A stretch of 64,000 nt of DNA from Terriglobia bacterium (GTDB lineage: Bacteria > Acidobacteriota > Thermoanaerobaculia > Thermoanaerobaculales > Thermoanaerobaculaceae): the NCBI GenBank assembly GCA_020073245.1, contig JAIQFQ010000005.1, positions 1-64,000 on the forward strand. The letters run 5' to 3'. The first letter of the stretch is position 1. Every line of letters starts with the position of its first letter. Both the position numbers and the translations under genes were made by a program. Shown here one piece after another: positions 1-6,795 of the stretch. The notes beneath the pieces are model-generated. The model searched no databases. It saw only the letters and a list, made by a program, of their open reading frames with translations, and was not told where the DNA came from.

Positions 1-53
1 TTGGCACTTAATCTCTACCGTGCGAACCCCGAGGAAGCGGGGCACGAACCGAC

Positions 54-1754
54 TTGACCGAGCGGACAGCTCGCGGTTGGTTTCGGACATCCTTTGGCTA
101 CGAAGGGCCAGCGGTCCTGACCTTCAGCAACCGCGACGAACTAACGGGTACCGGTAGGGTCGAGGTCAACGAAGACCTGGCGGCAACCGCGATCCTCCGG
201 GTCACCCAGGCCGACTACAGGGGCCTGGAGGAGTTCTCGAGCTTCGGTCTGCTCTTTGCGCTTTCGAATCTACCCCCCGGGTTTCGCGGCCTGGACCCAC
301 CCGCCCACGGTTGTCTGTTCCGGATGCAACTGCCGGGCGGAGAGGTGCGAAGCGTCTCTGACGACCTGGACTTTCAAACATCGTTCACGGCCGAGGGACC
401 GTGCGGACCTGAACTGCTCATCCGACTGGGCCGTGGTCCGTTCGAATTCACCTGCAGGGACCTTGCACCGCCCGCGTATTTTGTCGTGCCGTTGGTGAAC
501 TACGTTGCCCATTGGGTCGGGTACAACGCCGCGTTGGATACGCACCCCTTGCGTCTGCTCAGGCCTGCGCCGCTGCCCGAATTTGTTGTGCGTGAGCACC
601 CCGAATGGGTGACATTCGAGCATCAGCGCCGCAACGGTACGGTCGAGTTCGAGTTTCGAGGTGGACGAGCCTTCATCCAGCCTGTGGAGGACTACGACGA
701 ACGACAAGAACGACTTGAGGCTGGCCTTGACCGAGCTCGGATCACTGCATTGCTCATTGGCGATGTCGCGGATAACCCAATTACCTGGCCTGCCCTGCAA
801 GATTGGATTCCAGCGGGCCTGGCCAGCTTGCTAAGCCTGGCGACAGGCTCGGATGTCGAGATCCCGTGGATCGAGTTCCGTGCTGCCGATGGCGCCCTGC
901 AGCGCCGGCTGCATTTCGGCTCCCTTCCGCCTGTCTTCGCTCGTCGGGGGCACATCATCGATGAGAGGATTCACAGAGGGACAGGGCGGCTGCTCTCCCA
1001 GGCACTTCGTTCCCCTCACTTCGGGAAACCGCACCTGCACGTCGCCGTAGGCACCATTTGCGGACGCCCGGACAGGGTGCTCAACCTCGACAACAGGTTG
1101 CGGGAACTCATCGTTGCGCTTGAAGCGCTGGCGAACGGACCAGGTGTCGACCCGGCTGAGCCGAACCGAAGGGAACTCTCGCCACCGTGGAGACGGAAGG
1201 TCGACAAAGTTTTCGCGGGGACCAAGCAGGCCCTCCGCCGCGTCGAATCGGAGGCGAAAGCTCGAATCAAAATGCTGGCACGCGAGGCGGCAGCCAAGGG
1301 CCACAGCGAGGATCAAGCCCTCCTGGGACGTGTCGCGGAGTTGGTTCGGTGCGCACTGTCTGACGACCGCAGTTTCGGGATGGCTGTCAAGGTGATGCTC
1401 GCAGTCTTGGACCTCCAAGATGCCCGGGTGCTCAATCCGTGGTTCCGCTCGCATCACGCGTGGAAGCGCGATTGGATCTCCGTGATCGCCAAGCTACGGG
1501 CGTTGGTTGTGCACAGGGGTTCTGTGGGCGTGGGAAGCAAGGGTCGCTCCACGGGCGAGATCGTGGAGATCATTCGCCACTTGGAGGACTTGCTCGTGCG
1601 GGCTGTCTTTCGTCTCCTGAATTACGACGGGCTCTACCAACCCGCGGTGGAGATGTGGTCGACGGACGCCGCTGTTGGATGGGTAACCAAGGACACGTCG
1701 CCAGCCCAACTCGGGTTCAAGTCGACGACTGAGTCCAAACAGGCGGAGGCATAG
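54..1754 (+). CDS. ApeA-like HEPN-domain protein (putative defence protein)
   Basis: A 566-residue protein. The N-terminal ~330 residues look beta-rich and the C-terminal ~230 are helical. Near the C-terminus is R482-A-L-V-V-H487, the R-x4-H signature of HEPN ribonucleases, followed by a helix and a LLNYDGLY segment like that after the HEPN core of ApeA-type proteins. HEPN proteins of this kind are usually tRNA- or mRNA-cutting abortive-infection effectors. The frame opens only after a stop at position 9 and the first usable start is TTG at 54, so the start is moderately sure. It is the first of three co-directional genes: this one, a second protein with the same C-terminal signature, and an HNH nuclease. 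The ApeA assignment rests on architecture and motif only; a generic HEPN protein is the alternative. Confidence 0.5.
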   Translation: MTERTARGWFRTSFGYEGPAVLTFSNRDELTGTGRVEVNEDLAATAILRVTQADYRGLEEFSSFGLLFALSNLPPGFRGLDPPAHGCLFRMQLPGGEVRSVSDDLDFQTSFTAEGPCGPELLIRLGRGPFEFTCRDLAPPAYFVVPLVNYVAHWVGYNAALDTHPLRLLRPAPLPEFVVREHPEWVTFEHQRRNGTVEFEFRGGRAFIQPVEDYDERQERLEAGLDRARITALLIGDVADNPITWPALQDWIPAGLASLLSLATGSDVEIPWIEFRAADGALQRRLHFGSLPPVFARRGHIIDERIHRGTGRLLSQALRSPHFGKPHLHVAVGTICGRPDRVLNLDNRLRELIVALEALANGPGVDPAEPNRRELSPPWRRKVDKVFAGTKQALRRVESEAKARIKMLAREAAAKGHSEDQALLGRVAELVRCALSDDRSFGMAVKVMLAVLDLQDARVLNPWFRSHHAWKRDWISVIAKLRALVVHRGSVGVGSKGRSTGEIVEIIRHLEDLLVRAVFRLLNYDGLYQPAVEMWSTDAAVGWVTKDTSPAQLGFKSTTESKQAEA

Positions 1755-1838
1755 GGTGGTTGCAACGACGAATCCGAGGAGTGTTCTTCGGTACCTAGGA
1801 TTACTTTCCCAGCGGGTGTGGACGCCGGGAGGCTAGGA

Positions 1839-3527
1839 ATGCCGATACATGGGTCCGACCAGGACTGCCGGTACCTCTCCATCCGAGACGACACGGATGG
1901 GCCTTTTGCGGACCGCCTCAAGGTCCTCGGCGTCGAACTTCCCAACGGGTGGACCCCGGGGTCCCTAGTCGACTATGGGCTGGTCCGCACTGTGCTACAG
2001 GTTCGCTTGCCGGACCAGTTGTTCCACGAATGGGTCGACTATCCGGTCCTGCGTGGCGACTTTTCGGAGAACGTGGTTTGGGCCGCCGACCTTTGGTGGT
2101 GGTCGGCAGCCTCATCGCCGTGCTGGGGGGAGCGTGGCGAGGCTTTGGGGAAGGATTGGTACGTGCACCCCTTCGACCGGGCCGACGACCCACGCGGCCG
2201 GGTGGTTCGAGCCAACCAGGTTCCGGTGGACGCCTCAAGAAACGATCTAAGCGTGACGACACAGGACGGAGGTAGAGTCCGACCGGTCATGAATCTGATC
2301 CCGTATTGGGAAGCGTACCGTGTGGCCGAGCTGCTGGCCGACCTTGCACCCTTCCCCCTCCCCCGAGCTTCGGTTGGGATGGAGATTGGGACCAACGGGC
2401 CACCGACACAGGTCGGTGCCCACCCGGCGGCCAGCACGAGGGACGTCGAAACAACTCAGAAATTCTGGAACGATCTGAGTGGGACGTTCAACTGGCTATC
2501 GCGATACAGGACCCTTCGCGCCGTCGCGATGGTCCGGTCCATCCGCGATGACCGCTACACCGCGGCCGTTCAGCGGTTGGCGGCGGACACGGGCCTCACC
2601 CTGAATTCCTTGAGGACTGAGATCCGGGACAAGCTCTTGGTGCTTTGGCAGCGCTGGCACTGGTGGCGAGAGAAGTCCATTCCGAAGCCAGCTCTTGCCT
2701 ACCTCCAAGAGGACATAGCGATCGCCGTTGAACTCCTGGGGAGCCTTTCGTCGCAAGAGGTCGATGCGTTCGACGAGTTCTGGGACCCGCCCGACCCCAA
2801 CCGTCGTCTCTGGACACGATTGCGCGACGCTTTGCCTTACGAACATTGGAAATGCCAGGAGGTTACATGGCAGGTCGGGCCGGCCTACCTCAAGAACTTC
2901 AACCGAGTCGCTCCGTTGGGCATGGTCTTTGACCACGGCAGGCTGAGGGAGGCTGTGCGTCGCTGGTGGCGGGGCTCGGTGCCGTTCCGCCATTTCTGCG
3001 TCGCCTTTGCTCGCCTCCACGATGAGATCAACATCCCTCGGGATCCTCTTGATCTTGTCGGCCTGCGCCTGAGTATCCCGGTGGAGTACCTGCGCCTGTG
3101 TGCGCTCGACACCGAACGTTTCCTTGTGTCGCTGGTTCAGCCGCCCAATGCGTCGCAGGCTGAGATCCCTGGTTTCAAGACACTCCTCCTCACCGCCTTC
3201 GACAAACTGTGTGCGGAGACCGACTCCGGACCGCAGCCACGGCTGCGAGCCGAGCTCAACAACGATTACGACCAACGCACACGCCTCCACGATCTGCCCT
3301 CGACCAAGCAGTTGCCGTTCGACCCCCTCCACGACGTTGCACAGGGGAACGTGGCGGGGCTAGTGAAAGCCTGTCTATTCAACCTAGCGGTCTTGCGCAA
3401 TTACGCGGCTCACCACGACTGTCTGGACGACGAGATCGCCGACCGGGGAGCCGCCATGCCAGCGATAGAAAGTATGCTGGCGCTCTTTGCACTTGGCCTG
3501 GTCCCTCTCGGTCGCCGAACCCCTTGA
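1839..3527 (+). CDS. Large HEPN-type hypothetical protein
   Basis: A 562-residue protein of no family I recognise. Its last ~60 residues contain L519-R-N-Y-A-A-H525-H, an exact R-N-x3-H HEPN active-site motif in a helical context, then an acidic stretch and a hydrophobic helix. The N-terminal half is rich in Trp and looks globular. An in-frame GTG lies upstream at 1818, but GGGAGG at 1827-1832 is six bases before ATG 1839, so I chose the ATG. It follows the ApeA-like gene by 84 bases and probably shares its transcript. A role as ribonuclease effector or its regulator in a defence module is inference from motif and neighbourhood. Confidence 0.5.
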   Translation: MPIHGSDQDCRYLSIRDDTDGPFADRLKVLGVELPNGWTPGSLVDYGLVRTVLQVRLPDQLFHEWVDYPVLRGDFSENVVWAADLWWWSAASSPCWGERGEALGKDWYVHPFDRADDPRGRVVRANQVPVDASRNDLSVTTQDGGRVRPVMNLIPYWEAYRVAELLADLAPFPLPRASVGMEIGTNGPPTQVGAHPAASTRDVETTQKFWNDLSGTFNWLSRYRTLRAVAMVRSIRDDRYTAAVQRLAADTGLTLNSLRTEIRDKLLVLWQRWHWWREKSIPKPALAYLQEDIAIAVELLGSLSSQEVDAFDEFWDPPDPNRRLWTRLRDALPYEHWKCQEVTWQVGPAYLKNFNRVAPLGMVFDHGRLREAVRRWWRGSVPFRHFCVAFARLHDEINIPRDPLDLVGLRLSIPVEYLRLCALDTERFLVSLVQPPNASQAEIPGFKTLLLTAFDKLCAETDSGPQPRLRAELNNDYDQRTRLHDLPSTKQLPFDPLHDVAQGNVAGLVKACLFNLAVLRNYAAHHDCLDDEIADRGAAMPAIESMLALFALGLVPLGRRTP

Positions 3528-3672
3528 CCGCTGATAGAGGTACGCGTTCCCATTTGCTGGTACCTATTTCATCACCGGCGGAACTCAGAACCGGGGGCAA
3601 GGCCAGGCGGGTAACGTGAGGGTCCGGCCCGCTGACTTGCGGCGAGTCGGCGGGAGGTGGATCATCGCGCCG

Positions 3673-4674
3673 ATGAAGAGCACCGGCCGCGGCGCGCCCG
3701 CAGCAAGGACGAGTGCCAGTCACCGGCGGATCTGCATCTTCTGCCAGAGGAAGGGAGAAGAGACAGGCTTCAGTCGTGAACATCTGATCCCCAGGAACAT
3801 AGGAGGGGCACTCTTCTTAGATGATTACGTTTGCAAGGACTGCAACGACTGGCTGGGGTCGAACGTCGACACAGAGATCGTGCGGCTACCCGAGACCCTC
3901 GCGTCCATGGATGCGCTTGGCCTGCCCCACGATCGAGATGGGTATCTCCGGAGATACTACAACTTGGTCGGAGAACTTAACGGGGCTGCATTGCGCGGCG
4001 TCATCAGTGGAGGACGCTCGCGATTCCCGACGCAGAAGCTCGATGATGGCAGCTTGCTTGTGCCGGACGAGCGGCTCGAGGAGCACCTCACGAAGATTGG
4101 CGCCCGCGCAGGCCTGCCAGCGGAGGACGTAAGGACCGAAGTCCGACGCCTCCTTGCCGCGACCCCGGAGGGCCCACCAGTAGCCTCACGTCGCATAGGT
4201 GTCTCTCTAAGGAGGCGGACCGGCCGAGCCGCCGTCGCGCTCAAGCCTAAGCGACCACCTCTGCCCGAGAGAGAGCTCGCGAAGATCGCATATGAGTTCC
4301 TCTTCCTCGTGTTAGGTCGTGAGCTCTTTCATCCAGAGAACGATGACCCCTGCAACCGGCTCATCAACACGATCGGCTCCTTTTCGGGCCCAAAGGCCGC
4401 GGTTGTCCGACTTCAACCACCTTCCGCTGGCTATGAGCCGTTGCACGTTATCCATTTCCGCAACAGCAAAGGCTTCGTCGAGATGCGAGTCCTCCTGTTC
4501 GGTCAGATCCACTTCTTTGTAGCGCCTGGCCGGTTTCGCTCAGTCTGCCTTTCGGGCCTCCAAGAGCGCTTCGGGTCTAACATCATAGGTGTCCAGTTCC
4601 AGCAGCGCCTGGACCGTCGAGGCATGGCCTTCTGGGGCGTTTGCGCCGAGGGCCCTGGCGTGCGGCTGCTTTGA
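3673..4674 (+). CDS. HNH endonuclease domain protein
   Basis: A 333-residue protein with an N-terminal zinc-binding HNH fold: C21-x2-C24, then E-H37-L-I-P-R-N-I-G-G, then C54-K-D-C57-N58. This is the arrangement of HNH proteins in which the H-L-I-P/N block supplies the catalytic His and the two CxxC pairs hold structural zinc. The remaining ~270 residues are unrecognised and may recognise substrate. ATG 3673 is preceded by GGGAGGTGG; a longer GTG start at 3616 is possible. It sits 145 bases after the second HEPN-type gene in the same direction, so it may be the DNA-cutting part of the same module. Confidence 0.65.
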   Translation: MKSTGRGAPAARTSASHRRICIFCQRKGEETGFSREHLIPRNIGGALFLDDYVCKDCNDWLGSNVDTEIVRLPETLASMDALGLPHDRDGYLRRYYNLVGELNGAALRGVISGGRSRFPTQKLDDGSLLVPDERLEEHLTKIGARAGLPAEDVRTEVRRLLAATPEGPPVASRRIGVSLRRRTGRAAVALKPKRPPLPERELAKIAYEFLFLVLGRELFHPENDDPCNRLINTIGSFSGPKAAVVRLQPPSAGYEPLHVIHFRNSKGFVEMRVLLFGQIHFFVAPGRFRSVCLSGLQERFGSNIIGVQFQQRLDRRGMAFWGVCAEGPGVRLL

Positions 4675-4918
4675 GCTTGGGTACCAGGTCCGGCACAGTT
4701 GATGAATTCGCCTCTCGCGGTTCGGCGTTTCGAGACGGCGTTTCGTTGGCGGCAAGTCGACCGCTCGAACGTTCCTTCCTCATGCAGTGTTGACGCGCGC
4801 CCCCGACCTATGCCAAACCAGCCGCAGCAAGTTCCCTCTTCAGGTTGGGGGAACTAGATACCTTGCGCCAGCCCCTCAAGCTCGTGGGGCGGTACAATTT
4901 GCAGCTGGGGGACGGCGA

Positions 4919-5098
4919 ATGAAGGACTACCACATCAACATCTTCTTCAGCGAGGACGATGAGGGCTTCATCGCCGACATCCCGGACCTCGAGGCCTGCT
5001 CGGCTTTTGGCGACACGCCCGATGAGGCGCTGCGCGAGGTGCTCATCGCCAAAGAGGCGTGGCTTTCCGCGAGAAGTGCCAGGTACGCAACTAGCTGA
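4919..5098 (+). pseudogene. HicB-family antitoxin, C-terminally shortened
   Basis: 59 residues matching the N-terminal core of HicB-type antitoxins: a beta strand, then E-D-D-E-G-F-I-A-D-I-P-D-L, S-A-F-G-D-T-P-D-E-A-L, and L-I-A-K-E-A-W-L. Family members normally continue with a Pro-rich tail and often a DNA-binding part; here the frame ends shortly after the AKEAW helix. A one-base frame change near 5070 keeps reading open slightly longer but does not restore a typical tail. GGGGGACGG gives a ribosome site before ATG 4919, and TACAAT at 4893-4898 could be a -10. No hicA is visible nearby, so this is probably a remnant or orphan. Confidence 0.55.
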
Positions 5099-5261
5099 TT
5101 TGTAGTCTCGGGGGCAGCCGCCGGCCATGAGGAATCGCAGGTGCCGTTGCGCGGCCATTCGCCACTCCCGTTCGTGCGGCGTGACTGAAGACCTCGCGGC
5201 GGTTATGCCGCGCCTGGTTGGTTGGTCACCTCCGTCCGGCACTGCCCCGATTGACCTGGAC

Positions 5262-5299
5262 TTGACACGCTTCCTTACCAGATCTACCTTCCGGTAAGG
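5262..5299 (+). promoter_or_regulatory. vapBC promoter with inverted-repeat operator
   Basis: TTGACA at 5262-5267 is followed after 17 bases by a weak -10 (TACCTT, 5285-5290). CCTTACC at 5273-5279 and GGTAAGG at 5293-5299 form a perfect 7-base inverted repeat straddling the -10. The right arm also contains the AAGGAGG ribosome site of vapB. This layout fits autorepression by the VapB-VapC complex. Confidence 0.55.
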
Positions 5300-5306
5300 A
5301 GGACGC

Positions 5307-5543
5307 GTGCCGAAATCCACTATCACGAGCAAGGGTCAGACCACGGTGCCGCGGGAGGTGCGGGAGCGCCTCGCGGTCGGCGAGGGCGACGTCCTGCAGT
5401 GGGAGATCGTCGGCAACAGCGTCCGGGTGCTCGCTCCCCGCCGGGCGTTCCTGCGGCGGCGAGGGACGATCCGCACCGGCAGGGGCTCCACCGTGGCCGA
5501 CGTCCGCGCCGCGCGTAGCAGCCGGGGCGCAGAGCCCCGATGA
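5307..5543 (+). CDS. vapB: VapB-type antitoxin (SpoVT-AbrB fold)
   Basis: A 78-residue swapped-hairpin AbrB/MazE-type DNA-binding antitoxin. The N-terminal half carries the typical S-T-I-T-S-K-G-Q-T-T-V-P-R-E-V-R block; the basic C-terminal tail would wrap the toxin. It starts at GTG 5307 behind a strong AAGGAGGA site, and its TGA overlaps the ATG of the PIN toxin (ATGA). It should neutralise the toxin and, with it, repress the operon through the inverted repeat overlapping the promoter. Confidence 0.85.
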   Translation: MPKSTITSKGQTTVPREVRERLAVGEGDVLQWEIVGNSVRVLAPRRAFLRRRGTIRTGRGSTVADVRAARSSRGAEPR

Positions 5544-5953
5544 AGCGCGTCCTCGTCGACACCAACGTCATCGCGTCGTTCTTGACCGAGCGCAACCCCA
5601 CGCAGCAGGCGAAGGCCGCCGCGCTGTTCGAAGCTGCCGAAGGCCGCCGCGTCGAGATCGTCGTGGCCCAGCTCGTTGCTGCCGAGCTTGTCTATGTGCT
5701 GCAGAACGCCTACGGCGTGTCGCGCGTCGAGGCCGCCGCGACGCTGAAGGACCTCCTCGCCATGCCCGGCTTGCGGGCCGTGGACACACTGCCCTGGCCC
5801 AGGCTCTTCGAGCTGTGGCCCGGCGTACTGCCGGATTTCGCGGACGCCGCGCTGGCCGCGATCTGCGAGGCCGAGGCCGGGAGCGCGATTGCCACCTTCG
5901 ACGCGACGTTCCGCCGCCGTCTGGCGCGTCTCGGTGTTCCGTCGTACTGGTAG
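5540..5953 (+). CDS. vapC: VapC-type PIN-domain ribonuclease toxin
   Basis: A 137-residue PIN domain, full family length. The acidic catalytic set is visible: D7 in L-V-D-T-N, E49 in A-A-E-L-V, D99/D102 in P-D-F-A-D-A-A-L-A, and D121 in A-T-F-D-A-T-F. VapC toxins are Mg-dependent RNases that usually cleave tRNA or the sarcin-ricin loop; the target here cannot be told. It is translationally coupled to the antitoxin by the ATGA overlap. All key residues are present, so it is probably active. Confidence 0.9.
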   Translation: MKRVLVDTNVIASFLTERNPTQQAKAAALFEAAEGRRVEIVVAQLVAAELVYVLQNAYGVSRVEAAATLKDLLAMPGLRAVDTLPWPRLFELWPGVLPDFADAALAAICEAEAGSAIATFDATFRRRLARLGVPSYW

Positions 5954-6091
5954 CCCGCACATCGGTACATATCGGTACCGATCGGGCAGAGGTGTCAGGC
6001 ACGTCAGGATTCGGGTCCGGACCCTTGGAGTCAGCTTATTCAACGTCCGGTCGACGGCAGGCTCGATCTGGACGCGGTATGGCGGGCTCAC
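5954..6091 (-). pseudogene. Truncated RelE/ParE-like toxin (5' fragment)
   Basis: Immediately downstream of the AbrB-type gene, an ATG at 6091 overlaps its stop (ATGA). The encoded start, Y-R-V-Q-I-E-P-A-V-D-R-T-L-N-K-L with R-V-R-T-R-I-L, matches the beginning of RelE/ParE toxins (strand, helix with K-L, R-I-L). After about 30 codons similarity stops and the frame runs into the antisense of vapC. The gene has therefore lost its catalytic C-terminal half, apparently at the junction with vapBC around 5954-5990, where a repeated CGGTAC motif is seen. Confidence 0.5.
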
Positions 6092-6450
6092 CGCTTGGTC
6101 CGGTACTTCTTGACGACCTCCTCGAGCGGGATCCTCTTGCCGCGCTCCGTATTGACCTTGGCGATCTCCTCGGCGTCGATCACGTCGTCGATGGCGTTCT
6201 CGAGCTGGGCGGAGCGTACGCGATGCTTCTTGGCGAGCGGCCCAAGCGCAATCTTCCGCCCGGCGCGGTACTCGGCGACGCCCTCCGCGACCGCGGCCTG
6301 AAGGGGGTTCACCGCCTTGGCGAAGCGGACGGTGTCGCCTTCGCGCTGCACGAACACCACGTCGCCCGCAGCCAGGCCAAGCTCCTCGCGGATCCTCCTG
6401 GGGAGGCTCAACCGCCCCTTGCTGTCGATCGTTGTGGTACCCATCGCCAT
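6088..6450 (-). CDS. AbrB-family antitoxin-like regulator
   Basis: 120 residues. The first ~50 are a SpoVT-AbrB domain (T-T-I-D-S-K-G-R-L-S-L-P-R-R-I-R-E-E-L-G-L, then G-D-V-V-F-V). The remainder is a charged helical tail with K-K-Y-R-T-K-R at the end, as in antitoxins. Its stop overlaps the start of the truncated RelE-like frame, so it was probably the antitoxin of an AbrB-RelE pair. With the toxin broken it may survive as a stand-alone DNA-binding protein. Confidence 0.75.
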   Translation of the reverse strand: MAMGTTTIDSKGRLSLPRRIREELGLAAGDVVFVQREGDTVRFAKAVNPLQAAVAEGVAEYRAGRKIALGPLAKKHRVRSAQLENAIDDVIDAEEIAKVNTERGKRIPLEEVVKKYRTKR

Positions 6451-6525
6451 CTCCAGTGGGACTATCCCACTCCTGTTAACCCCCGGGGACCGGGGCTGGG
6501 AGGAACGCCTGGGCGGTGACCACGG

Positions 6526-6567
6526 GATTGCTTCGTCACCCAGGCTCCGCCTGGGCTCCTCGCAATG
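6526..6567 (-). repeat. Dispersed hairpin repeat, copy 1 (CATTGCGAGGAG type)
   Basis: Read on the minus strand, the element begins CATTGCGAGGAG, has an internal CCCAGG/CCTGGG hairpin and ends GACGAAGCAATC. The same two end blocks, with a different internal hairpin, recur at 56940-56981, and a degenerate inverted copy is at 56996-57033. It lies between the AbrB-like gene and the aspartyl protease. No coding function is seen. Confidence 0.6.
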
Positions 6568-6795
6568 ACACCAATACTCTCAGAGCAGTTTGTCTTCGAG
6601 AATGCGAAACTTCGGACCTTCGAGCAGTGATGAACTCCTCTGCTCCGAAGCCCCTCTGTTCCTCTGCTTGCTTCTCCGAACCACGGACCACGGACCACTG
6701 GCCACCCGTCTTCGGTGCCCTGTGCCCGCTGCGCGGACCCCGCGCCGTGGAAACCAACGCAGGGTGGAAGCGTAGAAGTGCCTGGAGGTGTTCCC
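6568..6795 (+). other. Non-coding gap with heptamer words
   Basis: No gene is supported here. From 6681 to 6708 four 7-base units occur in register: CCACGGA, CCACGGA, CCACTGG, CCACCCG. These belong to the same kind of period-7 arrays seen in other gaps of this window. The GGAGG at 6784-6788 serves the next gene. Confidence 0.5.
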
